Assembly: GCF_947489355.1 (NCBI RefSeq)
Contig: NZ_CANLDD010000010.1
Coordinates: 35,938 to 99,937, forward strand
Direction: 5' to 3'
DNA length: 64,000 bases
Source of the DNA: an uncultured Microbulbifer sp.
Lineage (GTDB): Bacteria > Pseudomonadota > Gammaproteobacteria > Pseudomonadales > Cellvibrionaceae
A program made the position numbers and the translations under genes. The stretch's first letter is position 1; every line of letters begins with the position of its first letter. The notes under the pieces are model-generated. The model saw only the letters and a list, made by a program, of their open reading frames with translations, did not search any database and was not told the DNA's origin. Below are positions 43,274-54,006 of the stretch, in pieces.

Positions 43274-44869
43274 TCAAGTTACACTAAACGCGTGTACAAA
43301 TTCAATCCTGAAACAGCTCTTATTGTCCGCGCTGCGACAGTGGTAGAGGTTGGTCTTATTCGCTTCACACAATTCCCGGGCGATATAGAGACCCAGCCCG
43401 CTGCCTTTGTTCCCTGTGGTGAAAAATGGTTCAAAAATCTGCGAGCGGTGTGCCTCTGGTACACCTGGGCCACTGTCTTTGATATCCAACTGGGTGCAGT
43501 CCCGTTGTGGATTGTAGTAAGCGCAGATTGCCGCATGGCGCCTGCCCGTGGCAATCTGGGAGTGGTGTAGGGCATTTTCCGTGAGGTTGGTGACCACCTG
43601 GGCCATTTGCGCAGCGTCAAAGCGGGTTCTGAGCGGCGCTTCGGGCAGCTCCAGTTCAATTTCATCGCCGCCGGTAGTGCCGGCACGGAAGTCCTGAATA
43701 AACTGTTCCAGCCAGGCAGTCAGGTCGTACTCCTGGGGATCTCCGGCACGGCGGCGCGATAGCTGCATCACATTTTCAATAATCTGATTCACCCGCTGGC
43801 TCTGTCGGCAGATGATGTCGGTCAGATGGCGTTCTTCCTGGCGCAGATGGGAGGACTCTGACAGGAGCTGGGCTGCGTGGCTGATGGCCGCGAGGGGATT
43901 GCGCACCTCGTGGGCGATAGAGGCTGTCAGGTGCCCCAGGGAAGCGAGTTTTAACTTCTGGGCGGCCTCGGTCAGCTTGCGGTTATCCTCGACGAAAACC
44001 AGAGTGCTGTTGCCGCTATCGTGCCGGAGGTCGGCAAAATTGAGGTGCAGTTCAACGCCATTTTCCCCTCGTAGCAGAGCATGGCCGGGAGTTTTTTTGC
44101 TGCGCCATGCGCCAATAGAGCGGCACAAGCCGTCGGGCGGCGCTTTGTCTGCTTGCAACTGCGGGCCCAGTAGCCGCTCTGCAGCCTGATTGATCAGTTC
44201 CGGCTTGCCGGATGTTCCCAGTACCAGAACGCCGGTATCCATACGTTCAATAATCTGCTCGGCCAGGCGCTGCAGATGCGCCGCCTGCCGACTCTGCAGA
44301 TCGGCGCGCAGATTTGCGCTGCGGATGCGTGCGGACAAGTATTGCAAGGCACTGACGGTGGCGAAAAGTAACAGGCCGAGACCTCCGGCGGCAACAATAT
44401 CCTGTGTGGTTCCCCGCCCGGATACCAGGTTGAACAGTTGCAGGCCGATCACCCCGAGGCTGGCAATGGCGGCAAAAAAGGCACCCATGCGCCTATCCAG
44501 AAGGATGGAACCGATGGAGCAGTTGATGAGCAGCAGATAGCCAAGGCCTGAATTGAGGCCGCCACTGGCTTCGATCAGCAGTAGAAAGGCGAGGATATCG
44601 CTGCTAAGCATCATCCCGATCTGCATAGGTCGCGCTCGATAGGCGCTCTTGTGCAAAAAAACCAACCAGCCAGAATTGAGCAGGGTGTAAACAACCAGGG
44701 TGTAGAAAAACAGGGCCGGCGAGAATCCGCCCAGAGCGCCTGCACCTACGTCCGAGTAGAAAACCCCCAGCAGGACCAGAGCAATTGCCAGGCGGTAAAC
44801 TGCGCAGATACGCAGGAGTTGGCGGTGCTGGATGGGGGGCGTTCTGGTGCTGGCAGGGGAGGTGCTCAA
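43274..44869 (-). CDS. pilS: Two-component sensor kinase PilS
   Basis: The protein has 531 residues and six membrane helices in the first 190. A PAS-like region comes next, the H-box is SIAHEVRNPLAAI with the phospho-acceptor histidine near residue 320, and the ATPase motifs are NLTENALHHS, DSGPGVPE and GNKGSGLGLYI. It pairs with the downstream PilR to control type IV pilin genes; in Pseudomonas it senses PilA in the membrane. The gap to pilR is 125 bases. It is divergent from nadE. Confidence 0.92.
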   Translation of the reverse strand: MSTSPASTRTPPIQHRQLLRICAVYRLAIALVLLGVFYSDVGAGALGGFSPALFFYTLVVYTLLNSGWLVFLHKSAYRARPMQIGMMLSSDILAFLLLIEASGGLNSGLGYLLLINCSIGSILLDRRMGAFFAAIASLGVIGLQLFNLVSGRGTTQDIVAAGGLGLLLFATVSALQYLSARIRSANLRADLQSRQAAHLQRLAEQIIERMDTGVLVLGTSGKPELINQAAERLLGPQLQADKAPPDGLCRSIGAWRSKKTPGHALLRGENGVELHLNFADLRHDSGNSTLVFVEDNRKLTEAAQKLKLASLGHLTASIAHEVRNPLAAISHAAQLLSESSHLRQEERHLTDIICRQSQRVNQIIENVMQLSRRRAGDPQEYDLTAWLEQFIQDFRAGTTGGDEIELELPEAPLRTRFDAAQMAQVVTNLTENALHHSQIATGRRHAAICAYYNPQRDCTQLDIKDSGPGVPEAHRSQIFEPFFTTGNKGSGLGLYIARELCEANKTNLYHCRSADNKSCFRIEFVHAFSVT

Positions 44870-44954
44870 TGTAGATGCCCGGTATTGTTATAGAGTGGGT
44901 CGCTGTGGCTCCACAGGGGTTACAATAGCGGCCCGTTTTGCCCAGGGTTCAACA

Positions 44955-46583
44955 ATGTCTACTTTGCAGTTAGTGCTGGCACAAATCAATTCCTCGGTCG
45001 GGGATATTCCCGGCAATACCGCCAATGTGATTGAGGTGGCGCGCAGGGCCCATCGGGAATTCGGGGCTGATTTGGTGCTGTTCCCCGAGTTGACCTTATG
45101 TGGCTATTCGCCGGAGGACCTGCTCCTGCGCCCCAGTATGCAAAAACGTATCGAAGTGGCTTTGGCACAGTTGAAAGCGGCAAAGCTCCCCTGCGCCATT
45201 TTTGTGGGCTATCCCTGGCAGCGGGAGGGCAAACTGTTCAATACGGCCGGCCTGATTGCCGACGGCGAACTGGTGGCAGAGTATGCCAAACAAAAACTGC
45301 CCAACTATCAGGTGTTTGATGAGAGGCGCTATTTCACCCATGGCGAGGCGCCCTGTGTGGTGGAGGTCAAGGGCGTGCCTTTGGGGATCAGCATTTGTGA
45401 AGATATCTGGCACCCGGAACCCCTGCGGCAGGCGGTAGAGGCGGGGGCCCAGTTGATGCTGAATATCAATGCCTCCCCTTTCCATCGCGGCAAGGCCCAA
45501 CAGCGTCTGGCGCTGCTCGCCGGGCAGGCGCGTGCGGGGCAGGTACCCATTGCCTATGTCAACTGGTGCGGAGGCCAGGATGAACTGGTTTTTGACGGCG
45601 GTTCACTGGTTGTGGATGCCCGGGGTCAGGTGCGCGCACGGGCGGCGGAATTCTCAGAGCAGTTACTCCCTGTGACCATCTCTCAACAAAGCGGCAGGGT
45701 TACCTCACTGCAGGGCGAAATTGCACCACCGTTGGGTGATCTGGCATCGGTCTACCAGGCCCTGGTGCTCGGAGTACGTGACTATGTGAACAAGAATGGT
45801 TTCAAAGGGGTGGTGCTGGGCCTATCGGGGGGGATTGACTCTGCCCTGACGTTGGCTGTTGCGGTGGATGCACTGGGCAAGGAGCGGGTGGAGGCGGTAA
45901 TGATGCCCTTTCGCTATACCTCGGACCTGAGCAAGAGCGATGCTGCCGACCAGGCCCGGCGCCTTGGCGTACATTACCGGGAAATCGGTATCGAGCCCAT
46001 CTTCGATGCCTTTATGGGCGCTTTGTCGGAGGAGTTTGCCGGCCGCGAGCGGGATGCCACGGAAGAAAATCTTCAGGCCCGCAGCCGCGGTGTGTTGTTA
46101 ATGGCCATTTCCAACAAGAAGGGTGCAATGGTGCTCACCACGGGTAACAAGAGCGAAATGGCGGTTGGCTACGCCACCCTTTACGGCGATATGGTTGGGG
46201 GCTTCAATGCCCTGAAAGACGTACCCAAAGTACTGGTGTTTGAGTTGTCCCGCTATCGCAATACCCTGTCGGAGGTCATTCCGGAGACGGTGATCACGCG
46301 CCCGCCAAGCGCTGAGTTGGCCCCGGACCAGATAGATACCGACACCCTGCCGCCCTATGAGGTACTGGATCAGATTCTCAATCTGTATGTGGATCGCGAC
46401 TGCAGTGCCGAAGAGATCATTCGCTGTGGTTTCGAGAGAAAAGTCGTGGAACGGGTTGTGCACCTGGTTGCCCGCAATGAGTACAAGCGCCGGCAGGCCG
46501 CGGTGGGTGTGAGAATATCGGAGCGAGGTTTTGGGCGGGATCGCCGCTATCCGATTACCAATGGCTGGAAGGCCGGCGAATAG
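44955..46583 (+). CDS. nadE: Glutamine-dependent NAD+ synthetase
   Basis: The start MSTLQLVLAQINSSVGD at 44955 gives 542 residues. An N-terminal nitrilase-type glutaminase domain has the E-K-C triad (FPELTLCGY, YAKQKLPNY and ISICEDIWHP). The C-terminal synthetase domain has the ATP-pyrophosphatase loop LGLSGGIDSALTLAV near residue 290. The enzyme amidates nicotinic acid adenine dinucleotide to NAD+ using glutamine. A frame open back to 44832 was rejected as it has no similarity. Confidence 0.93.
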   Translation: MSTLQLVLAQINSSVGDIPGNTANVIEVARRAHREFGADLVLFPELTLCGYSPEDLLLRPSMQKRIEVALAQLKAAKLPCAIFVGYPWQREGKLFNTAGLIADGELVAEYAKQKLPNYQVFDERRYFTHGEAPCVVEVKGVPLGISICEDIWHPEPLRQAVEAGAQLMLNINASPFHRGKAQQRLALLAGQARAGQVPIAYVNWCGGQDELVFDGGSLVVDARGQVRARAAEFSEQLLPVTISQQSGRVTSLQGEIAPPLGDLASVYQALVLGVRDYVNKNGFKGVVLGLSGGIDSALTLAVAVDALGKERVEAVMMPFRYTSDLSKSDAADQARRLGVHYREIGIEPIFDAFMGALSEEFAGRERDATEENLQARSRGVLLMAISNKKGAMVLTTGNKSEMAVGYATLYGDMVGGFNALKDVPKVLVFELSRYRNTLSEVIPETVITRPPSAELAPDQIDTDTLPPYEVLDQILNLYVDRDCSAEEIIRCGFERKVVERVVHLVARNEYKRRQAAVGVRISERGFGRDRRYPITNGWKAGE

Positions 46584-46634
46584 CGGCATGTAGGATGGGC
46601 AAGGCGCTGGTGGCGCCGTGCCTGATCGCGCGGC

Positions 46635-47567
46635 TTACAACAGTTCCGGGGGCAGGGGCGTCTCGTCCCGATTGTACTCGGGGTTGTACAGTTCGCGGCT
46701 GTCAAAACCGCGGGGGTCGGACTTCTCAAACAGGCCAAGGGTGGCGCGGTGCACGATACTGCGGCCTGCGGCGCCCTTGTAGTAGTTGTAGTTGAAAGTG
46801 CCGTCTGGGTTGAAAGCGGGATGATTCGGGTAATTGTTGCGTATGACACTGAGGGCGTTGGCTTCCAGTTCCGGCATTTCCAAAAGATGGTAACCCTGTA
46901 CCATAACCGCTAGGGCGTCCGGGACCGCGGGGGTTTGCTGGAAGTTTTCCACAACGTAGCGGCCCCGGTTGGCAGCAGCCAGGTAGGCGCCGCGCTTAAA
47001 GTAGTAGTTGGCCACGTGAATTTCATAGCGCGCCAGCAGGTTGCGCAGATGGATCATGCGCTTTTGCGCGTCTATGGCGTAGCGGCTCTCGGGATAGCGG
47101 GCCATAAGCTGGGAGAAGTAGGCGAAGGATTCCCGTGCGGAGCCGGGGTCGCGACTGGTCATGTCGGTGGGCAGGAAGCGTTCAAACAGACCCGCGCCCT
47201 CGGTAAAGGAGGATAGCCCTTTCATATAGTAGGCATAATCCACATTGCGGTGCTGCGGGTGCAGGCGGATAAAGCGGTCTGCGGCAGCGATAGCGGCATC
47301 GTTCTCGTAGTTGCGGTAATAGGCGTAGATCAGCTCCAGTTGGGCCTGTTCGGCGTAGTTGCCAAAGGGGAAGTTATCCTCCAATGCGCGCAGGTTCCTG
47401 ACCGCCAGATCCCACTGGTTGCTCCTGAGTTGCCGCTGCGCGGCTTCGTAGAACGCCTGTTCGGTGCGGCTGCCGGTGGGCAGACCCTCTTCTGATTCGT
47501 CAGTGCTGGCGCAGGCAACCAATATCGCGGATACCATGGCCAGCCATAGCATTTTCCAGGTCTGCAT
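46635..47567 (-). CDS. bamD: Outer-membrane assembly lipoprotein BamD
   Basis: From the ATG at 47567 the protein has 310 residues. A lipoprotein signal ends ILVACAS (lipobox VAC). TPR repeats follow, with [31 protein letters not shown] and [20 protein letters not shown], matching BamD/ComL. BamD works with BamA to insert barrel proteins in the outer membrane. The C-terminal 60 residues (after NPDGTFNYN) are longer than in E. coli (245 residues total). ATGs at 47591 and 47585 are alternatives. It is divergent from rluD, as in Pseudomonas. Confidence 0.92.
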   Translation of the reverse strand: MQTWKMLWLAMVSAILVACASTDESEEGLPTGSRTEQAFYEAAQRQLRSNQWDLAVRNLRALEDNFPFGNYAEQAQLELIYAYYRNYENDAAIAAADRFIRLHPQHRNVDYAYYMKGLSSFTEGAGLFERFLPTDMTSRDPGSARESFAYFSQLMARYPESRYAIDAQKRMIHLRNLLARYEIHVANYYFKRGAYLAAANRGRYVVENFQQTPAVPDALAVMVQGYHLLEMPELEANALSVIRNNYPNHPAFNPDGTFNYNYYKGAAGRSIVHRATLGLFEKSDPRGFDSRELYNPEYNRDETPLPPELL

Positions 47568-47682
47568 AGCCCTTCGCTCTATCATTCTCACACTCTACCT
47601 TATTAAACTATCCACCAAGATCAACCTGGCGCGCTGGACATTTAACCACAGTCGCGGAGCTGCCCAAAGTATTTGCAATTGA

Positions 47683-48639
47683 TTGATGAATGACCACCTG
47701 AAACTCGATATTGAAGTTCCGGCCAATATGGCTGGTCGAAGATTAGACCAGGTAGCGGCCGAATTAATTCCCGATTATTCCCGTTCGCGCCTACAGTCCT
47801 GGATCAAAGGGGGCCAGTTGAGGCTCAATGGCGCTCCCGCCAGGCCCAGAGACAAGCTATCCGGTGGGGAGCATCTCAGTCTGCGGGCAGAACTGGAAGC
47901 CCAGGGTGCCTGGCGCGCTCAGCCCTTGGACCTGGCTATTGTCTATGAAGACAATAGCCTGCTCGTCATCAACAAATCCACGGGACTGGTCGTCCATCCC
48001 GCTGCCGGTAATCCCGATGGCACTCTGCTGAATGGCCTGCTGCACCACTGCCCATCCCTGCAGAACATACCCCGTGCCGGGATAGTACACCGCCTGGACA
48101 AAGACACCAGCGGCCTGATGGTCATCGCCAAAACCCTGCCAGCCCAGGCGCACCTGGTGAACCAGTTAAAACAGAGAACAGTCAGTCGCCAATACGATGC
48201 CCTGGTTCAGGGGTACATCACCGGAGCCGGGCGTGTCGATGCCCCAGTTGGCCGCAACCGCCAGAATCGCCTGAAAATGGCGGTTGTGGACTTTGGTGGC
48301 AAGGAGGCCATTACCCGCTATCGGGTACAGCGACGTTTCCCTGCTCATACACTGTTGCGCTGCAAACTCGAAACCGGGCGCACCCACCAGATCCGGGTAC
48401 ATATGGCCCATATCCGTCATCCACTGGTGGGCGATCCACTCTACGGGGGCCGGTCAAAGTTGCCACCGGGGGCATCGGCGGCACTGATCCAGGCTTTGCA
48501 GTATTTCCCCCGTCAGGCCTTGCACGCTGCGGAGCTGGCCCTGGTGCACCCGGCCAGTGGCGAGGAAATGCACTGGTATGCGCCCATGCCTGCGGATATG
48601 CTGGACCTGCTCGACTTACTCGGTGCAGACAGCGCCTAG
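47683..48639 (+). CDS. rluD: 23S rRNA pseudouridine synthase D
   Basis: The 318-residue enzyme modifies U1911, U1915 and U1917 of helix 69 of 23S rRNA. An N-terminal S4 domain (RRLDQVAAELIPDYSRSRL) is followed by the catalytic aspartate in GIVHRLDKDTSGLMV and by the GRTHQIRVH motif. The length is that of E. coli RluD (326). Two adjacent ATGs (47683 and 47686) are possible starts. The pgeF gene follows at 93 bases. Confidence 0.93.
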   Translation: MMNDHLKLDIEVPANMAGRRLDQVAAELIPDYSRSRLQSWIKGGQLRLNGAPARPRDKLSGGEHLSLRAELEAQGAWRAQPLDLAIVYEDNSLLVINKSTGLVVHPAAGNPDGTLLNGLLHHCPSLQNIPRAGIVHRLDKDTSGLMVIAKTLPAQAHLVNQLKQRTVSRQYDALVQGYITGAGRVDAPVGRNRQNRLKMAVVDFGGKEAITRYRVQRRFPAHTLLRCKLETGRTHQIRVHMAHIRHPLVGDPLYGGRSKLPPGASAALIQALQYFPRQALHAAELALVHPASGEEMHWYAPMPADMLDLLDLLGADSA

Positions 48640-48731
48640 TGCGCCGAGTGTTCATTCAGACGGGCCTGCTCCAGTGGTGTCGGCTCCGTTTGCCTCTGGA
48701 AAACGTGTAAGGCAACAAGCTGGATATACCC

Positions 48732-49505
48732 ATGCCCCGTGGACACTACCTGATTCCCTCATGGCCGGCTGCGCCATCTGTGCACGCCGCCACCAGTCTG
48801 CGAAGTGGCGGGCACAGTAGTGGCGCGTTCGCTTCGTTCAACCTCGCGGCCCATGTGGGGGACGAGGAATCCGCCGTGGCTGCCAATCGTCGGCAGTTGT
48901 GCGATGAATTGCGGCTGCCGACAGTACCCCAATGGCTGGAGCAGATCCACAGCGACAGGATAGTCGAAGCCCGTAACGATGCTCTGGTGCGCACTGCCGA
49001 TGCCAGTTTCAGCTTGTGCACGGGCACCGTATGCGCGGTACTGACCGCTGATTGTCTACCGGTGCTCGTTTGCGACAAAGCCGGAACCAGGGTGGCAGCG
49101 GCGCATGCAGGCTGGCGCGGGCTGGCCAGCGGGGTCCTGCGCAACACCGTTGCTGCGCTCGACTGCGATCCGGCAGATCTGCTGGTGTGGCTCGGCCCTG
49201 CCATCGGCCCCGACGCCTTTGAAGCGGGGGTCGAAGTCTTGGAGGCTTTCTTTGACAATGCCCAAAGTGTTGCCCATACCCGGGCCATCGCCCAGTGTTT
49301 TCGACCCCATAGACGAAGGCCCCTGCATTTTCTCGCTGATATCTACGCCCTGGCCCGCGCAGAGCTTATGGCGCTTGGCGTTGAGGCTATTTACGCGGGA
49401 GCGTATTGCACTGTGGGTGAGCCCGATCAGTTCTTTTCCTATCGAAGAGAGAAAACCACCGGCCGTATGGCCACTTTGATCTGGTTGGCGGATAACCCCC
49501 GCTAG
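48732..49505 (+). CDS. pgeF: Peptidoglycan editing factor / purine nucleoside phosphorylase PgeF
   Basis: This 257-residue protein of the YfiH (former DUF152) family has the zinc-site motifs QIHSDRI, LTADCLPVLV and AAAHAGWRGL (Cys and His ligands) and the C-terminal YRREKTTGRMATLIWL. Family members remove misplaced serine from peptidoglycan precursors in E. coli, or act on purine nucleosides in others. The position between rluD and clpB is conserved with Pseudomonas. Confidence 0.9.
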   Translation: MPRGHYLIPSWPAAPSVHAATSLRSGGHSSGAFASFNLAAHVGDEESAVAANRRQLCDELRLPTVPQWLEQIHSDRIVEARNDALVRTADASFSLCTGTVCAVLTADCLPVLVCDKAGTRVAAAHAGWRGLASGVLRNTVAALDCDPADLLVWLGPAIGPDAFEAGVEVLEAFFDNAQSVAHTRAIAQCFRPHRRRPLHFLADIYALARAELMALGVEAIYAGAYCTVGEPDQFFSYRREKTTGRMATLIWLADNPR

Positions 49506-49729
49506 GTACCCCTGGTGCCGAATGGGTCCTCTGTGAGGTGCATGGCGCGTGGGATTGCGGGTGTGTATTATCGATTGACGTGAAGCCTTTCCCAGTAGCG
49601 GGTCTTTTAACATGGGGGTGAACCCCCCATAGTTCAAGCAAAATAACTTGCGCAAAGCGTGGAAAAACAACAAAAAAATACCGGCTATCTCGCACTCTTA
49701 CGCAAATGTTCACGGTTTGATTTAAATCA
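49506..49729. other. Intergenic region before the clpB promoter
   Basis: The 341 bases between pgeF and the clpB start hold no recognisable gene. The part nearest clpB carries a heat-shock-type promoter (next entry). An inverted pair GGGGGTGAACCCCCC lies near 49614-49628. Confidence 0.4.
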
Positions 49730-49754
49730 TTGAAAACCTTTTCCCTGCCCTTAT
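49730..49754 (+). promoter_or_regulatory. Sigma-32-like heat-shock promoter of clpB
   Basis: TTGAAA (49730-49735) is followed after 12 bases by CCCTTAT (49748-49754). This is close to the sigma-32 consensus CTTGAAA / CCCCATNT with its short spacer. It lies 92 bases before the clpB ATG, and clpB is a classic sigma-32 target. Confidence 0.6.
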
Positions 49755-49846
49755 TTTATTTCCCAACACTACACTGAAGGCGTGGTGCCACACTGGCACC
49801 ATTTTTGATGTGTCACACCAAACCCCGAGTAGGAGAGGTTTCGTTC

Positions 49847-52453
49847 ATGCGAATAGACCGAATGACAAACCCGCTGCAGGCTGCCTTTGCCGACGCCCAA
49901 TCCCTGGCGATTGGGCGCGACCACAATCAGATATACCCGGAGCACCTGATGCTTGCGCTGCTCAATCAAAATAATGGCAGTGTCCCGGCGTTTCTGTCCC
50001 AGGCGGGTTTTAATCTTAGTGGCCTACGCAACGATTTGGCCAAAAGACTGGACAGCCTGCCGACGGTCAGCGCCCCTACCGGCGATGTGGGTATGTCTCA
50101 GGAGCTGGTGCGCCTGATGAATCTCACCGATAAAAAAGCGCAGCAAAACGGTGACAGTTTTATATCCAGTGAGACGGTATTGATCGCGGCATTTGACTCC
50201 GCCGCGGGGGAGATCAGTAAAATTCTGAAAGCCAATGGCGATCTGAAACAGCTGGAGGCAGCGATTCAGAAAGTGCGCGGCAGCGAAACAGTGAACGACC
50301 CCAATGCCGAAGAGGCACGCCAGGCGCTGGATAAATACACACTCAACCTGACAGAGCGCGCCCTGGCGGGTAAGCTGGACCCGGTGATTGGGCGGGATGA
50401 TGAAATTCGTCGCACCATACAGGTATTACAGCGCCGCACCAAAAACAATCCCGTGCTGATCGGCGAGCCCGGTGTGGGTAAAACCGCAATTGTCGAAGGG
50501 CTTGCGCAACGCATTGTGAATGGCGAGGTACCAGAAGGGCTCAAAGACAAGCGTTTGCTTTCCCTGGATCTGGGTGCACTGCTCGCCGGAGCCAAATTCC
50601 GTGGGGAGTTTGAAGAGCGTCTGAAAGCGGTACTTAATGAACTGTCAAAGCAGGAGGGGCGGATTATCCTGTTTATCGACGAGCTGCATACCATGGTCGG
50701 CGCCGGTAAGGCGGAGGGGGCCATGGATGCGGGGAATATGCTCAAGCCGGCCCTGGCGCGCGGAGAGCTGCACTGTGTCGGTGCCACCACCCTGGATGAA
50801 TACCGTCAGTACATCGAGAAAGATGCAGCCCTGGAACGCCGCTTCCAGAAGGTATTGGTGGACGAGCCCACGGAGGAGGACACCATTGCGATCCTGCGCG
50901 GTCTGAAAGAGCGCTACGAGGTCCACCATGGCGTCGATATCACTGACTCTGCGATTATTGCCGCAACGAAATTATCCCAGCGCTACATCACGGATCGCCA
51001 ATTGCCGGATAAGGCCATTGATTTGATCGACGAAGCGGCCAGCCGCATCCGTATGGAAATTGACTCCAAACCGGAAGCCATGGATAAGCTGGAGCGCCGC
51101 CTGATCCAGTTGAAAATCGAGCGTGAAGCGGTAAAAAAAGACAAGGACGATGAGGCCACGCAGAAACGCCTGGCCAAGTTGGAGGAAGAAATCCTGCAGT
51201 TGGAAAAAGAGTATGCCGACCTCGAGGAGGTGTGGAAGGCGGAAAAGGCCCAACTCGCCGGCAGTCACGACCTGAAAGAAAAGCTCGAACAGGCCAGGCT
51301 GGATATGGAATCGGCGCGCCGGGCCGGTGATCTCACCCGAATGTCGGAACTCCAGTACGGGGTGATTCCCCAGCTGGAACAACAGTTGAATTCGGCCGCC
51401 ACTACAGAAGAGGCCGCGGAGGAGCCGCGTCTGCTGCGCAACCGCGTTACCGATGAGGAGGTGGCGGAAGTGGTTTCCCGTTGGACCGGTATTCCCGTTG
51501 CAAAAATGCTGGAGGGCGAGCGGGAAAAACTGTTGCGCATGGAGGAGGTATTACACACACGTGTGATCGGGCAGGGGGAAGCGGTGGAGGCGGTTGCCAA
51601 TGCGGTCCGTCGCTCCCGTGCCGGCCTGGCAGACCCGAACCGTCCGAATGGCTCCTTCCTCTTCCTCGGTCCAACCGGTGTGGGCAAAACCGAACTCTGC
51701 AAGGCCCTGGCGCAATTTCTTTTCGATACCGAAGACGCCATGGTGCGTATCGATATGTCGGAGTTTATGGAGAAACACTCGGTCGCCCGTCTGATCGGTG
51801 CGCCCCCGGGGTATGTAGGGTATGAAGAGGGGGGCTATCTGACCGAAGCGGTGCGGCGCAGGCCCTATTCCGTGGTGCTGCTCGACGAAGTGGAAAAAGC
51901 ACACCCGGATGTTTTTAATATCCTCTTGCAGGTACTCGACGATGGCCGCTTGACCGATGGCCAGGGTCATACTGTGGACTTTCGCAACACAGTGGTGGTG
52001 ATGACCTCGAACCTGGGCTCGGATTTAATCCAGAAGTTGGCCTCGGAGGAAGAGGGTGACGATCTGGATGCTGAAATTCGCTATCGCCAGATGAAAAGTG
52101 CGGTGATGGAGGTGGTGGGTGATCATTTCCGCCCCGAGTTTATCAACCGGGTTGACGAGATTGTGGTATTCCACCCGCTCGACAAAACAGAAGTGCGCGC
52201 CATTGCACAAATCCAGTTGAGGCAACTGTGCCGTCGCCTCAGCGAGCGTGACTTAACACTGGAAGTGTCCGAGGCCCTGTTGGATAAGCTGGCGGAAGTG
52301 GGGTTTGATCCGGTGTATGGCGCGCGTCCGCTCAAGCGCGCCATACAGGTATGGTTGGAAAACCCTTTGGCGCAAGATGTACTGGCGGGAAAATTCGTGC
52401 CGGGGGCTACCATCCAGGCAGATATAGAGGGTGGCAAGGCTGTATTTCATTAA
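49847..52453 (+). CDS. clpB: ClpB disaggregase
   Basis: The start [18 protein letters not shown] at 49847 matches ClpB and gives 868 residues (E. coli 857). An N-terminal Clp repeat domain comes first, then AAA-1 with [15 protein letters not shown], a coiled-coil middle domain (about residues 400-530, rich in Glu, Lys and Leu), and AAA-2 with [14 protein letters not shown] and [13 protein letters not shown]. ClpB works with DnaK to dissolve protein aggregates after heat shock. GGAGAGG lies 10 bases before the ATG. The frame extends back to 49805 but that part has no similarity. Confidence 0.96.
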   Translation: MRIDRMTNPLQAAFADAQSLAIGRDHNQIYPEHLMLALLNQNNGSVPAFLSQAGFNLSGLRNDLAKRLDSLPTVSAPTGDVGMSQELVRLMNLTDKKAQQNGDSFISSETVLIAAFDSAAGEISKILKANGDLKQLEAAIQKVRGSETVNDPNAEEARQALDKYTLNLTERALAGKLDPVIGRDDEIRRTIQVLQRRTKNNPVLIGEPGVGKTAIVEGLAQRIVNGEVPEGLKDKRLLSLDLGALLAGAKFRGEFEERLKAVLNELSKQEGRIILFIDELHTMVGAGKAEGAMDAGNMLKPALARGELHCVGATTLDEYRQYIEKDAALERRFQKVLVDEPTEEDTIAILRGLKERYEVHHGVDITDSAIIAATKLSQRYITDRQLPDKAIDLIDEAASRIRMEIDSKPEAMDKLERRLIQLKIEREAVKKDKDDEATQKRLAKLEEEILQLEKEYADLEEVWKAEKAQLAGSHDLKEKLEQARLDMESARRAGDLTRMSELQYGVIPQLEQQLNSAATTEEAAEEPRLLRNRVTDEEVAEVVSRWTGIPVAKMLEGEREKLLRMEEVLHTRVIGQGEAVEAVANAVRRSRAGLADPNRPNGSFLFLGPTGVGKTELCKALAQFLFDTEDAMVRIDMSEFMEKHSVARLIGAPPGYVGYEEGGYLTEAVRRRPYSVVLLDEVEKAHPDVFNILLQVLDDGRLTDGQGHTVDFRNTVVVMTSNLGSDLIQKLASEEEGDDLDAEIRYRQMKSAVMEVVGDHFRPEFINRVDEIVVFHPLDKTEVRAIAQIQLRQLCRRLSERDLTLEVSEALLDKLAEVGFDPVYGARPLKRAIQVWLENPLAQDVLAGKFVPGATIQADIEGGKAVFH

Positions 52454-52594
52454 CCTTTCCGAAACTTTCCCGGATGACTCAAGGGGTTTCTCGACGCCTG
52501 AGCACAGGCAGTGACCGGCGCCGGCACCAGCCCGGCGCGGACCGGTGGAAGCCACAGATGCCTCTCGCAGAGGGGCCGGCAGTCCCGCGGCGAT

Positions 52595-52673
52595 AACCCC
52601 ACCGGCTGTCAGTACCGGTGGGGTTGCGAGGTTTATAAGAGACGCCAGCGGGTGCCGGCGTTTCCTCTTTTTT
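52595..52673 (+). terminator. Two hairpins after clpB
   Basis: A perfect 11-bp stem AACCCCACCGG/CCGGTGGGGTT lies at 52595-52625. A second, ACGCCAGC/GCCGGCGT around GGGT (52642-52661), is followed by TTCCTCTTTTTT and looks like an intrinsic terminator. The rest of the 389-base gap to the efflux adaptor gene shows no gene. Confidence 0.6.
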
Positions 52674-52842
52674 GTGGTCTGCAGGCGCAATAATCTTCAT
52701 AAACCCGTTAATGCGGCTTCTGTGCGTAATAGTGCAGGGGTTTAACTGCGTGCGTGAGGATTTATTCATAAACTGAATTTTATAGCCTGTACAGGTACGG
52801 GCAGCTTTTTCTCAACATTCGAGACTGGTTTGTCGAGGACAT

Positions 52843-53988
52843 TTGTCGGTTAGTGGTCGAGGGCAAATTATTAGCAAACGCATGGGGTTGATGCTGCTGG
52901 GATGTCTGTTGTTGTTCGGCGGCATTTTTGCTTTCAAATTTTTTGGCTGGTACATGATGAATCAGTTTCTCGATACCATGCCCCTGCCGGCGGCCACCGT
53001 GACCTCCACGGCGGCGACAATACAATCTTGGCGGGAGGGTTTGAGTGGGGTCGGCACTGTCCGGGCCATCAATGGCGTGGAAGTCACCACTGAAGCTGAG
53101 GGGGTTGTCAGTGCCATCCATTTCAAGTCTGGTCACTTCGCGCACAAGGGGGATCTGCTGGTAGAAATCTTTGCCGAGCCGGAAAAGGCCCAATTACAGG
53201 TGTTGGATGCGGAATTACGTCTCGCTCGGCGTAATTTTGTACGCATTGAGACCCTTACAAAACGCGGGGTTACTACTGAAGCGGATCTGGACAACGCGCG
53301 CAGTACACTGGACCAGGTGGTCGCCAATATTGAAGTGCAGCGCGCCAGAGTCGGTCAGCGCAGGGTAGTGGCCCCCTTTAGCGGTGTACTCGGGATTCGC
53401 CGTATTGATTTGGGACAAAATGTCAGCCCTGGGGAAGCGGTCGTGTCAATACAGCAGTTGGACCCTATCTTTGTCGATTTTTCCCTGCCCGAGCAGGCAT
53501 ACTCCATGGTGAAGCCGGGTATTCCGGTTGTCCTGACGACCGATGCTTTCCCCGGAAAACCCTACCACGGGAAAATTACTGCGGTAGATCCCCAAGTGGA
53601 TAATGCCACCCGCAACTTCCTGATTCAGGCGACCCTCAACAACCCCAAAAAGCACTTGCGTCCCGGCATGTTCGCCCAGGTGGCGGTATTGGTGGATGCG
53701 AGTCGCCAGGTGCTGGTGGTACCGCGTACAGCCCTGATCTTTGCGCCTTATGGCGTGTCCGTTTTTGTGTTGGAGAAGGATGCGCAGAGTGGTGAGATGG
53801 TTGCCAATAAACGTTTTGTCAAAACCGGCGAAGAGCGCGGTGATCTGGTGGAAATCGTGCAGGGCTTGCTGGAGGGGGATGTGGTTGCCAGCAGCGGCCT
53901 GCTGAAACTGCGCAATGGGGGACGGGCAATCATCAACAATGAAAACAAGCCGCCGGATAATCCTTATCCCAAACCTGGCAATGGTTAA
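52843..53988 (+). CDS. RND efflux periplasmic adaptor
   Basis: The TTG start at 52843 has GAGGAC 3-9 bases upstream and gives 381 residues; an ATG at 52882 has no visible ribosome binding site. One N-terminal membrane helix (MLLGCLLLFGGIFAF) anchors it. The membrane-fusion motifs follow: VSAIHFKSGHFAHKGDLL, a short coiled hairpin, VVAPFSGVLGIRRIDLG and LRPGMFAQVAVLV. It couples the RND pump encoded next to an outer-membrane channel not encoded here. It ends 18 bases before the pump gene. Confidence 0.9.
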   Translation: MSVSGRGQIISKRMGLMLLGCLLLFGGIFAFKFFGWYMMNQFLDTMPLPAATVTSTAATIQSWREGLSGVGTVRAINGVEVTTEAEGVVSAIHFKSGHFAHKGDLLVEIFAEPEKAQLQVLDAELRLARRNFVRIETLTKRGVTTEADLDNARSTLDQVVANIEVQRARVGQRRVVAPFSGVLGIRRIDLGQNVSPGEAVVSIQQLDPIFVDFSLPEQAYSMVKPGIPVVLTTDAFPGKPYHGKITAVDPQVDNATRNFLIQATLNNPKKHLRPGMFAQVAVLVDASRQVLVVPRTALIFAPYGVSVFVLEKDAQSGEMVANKRFVKTGEERGDLVEIVQGLLEGDVVASSGLLKLRNGGRAIINNENKPPDNPYPKPGNG

Positions 53989-54006
53989 GTATCGCTGAGT
54001 GCGCCG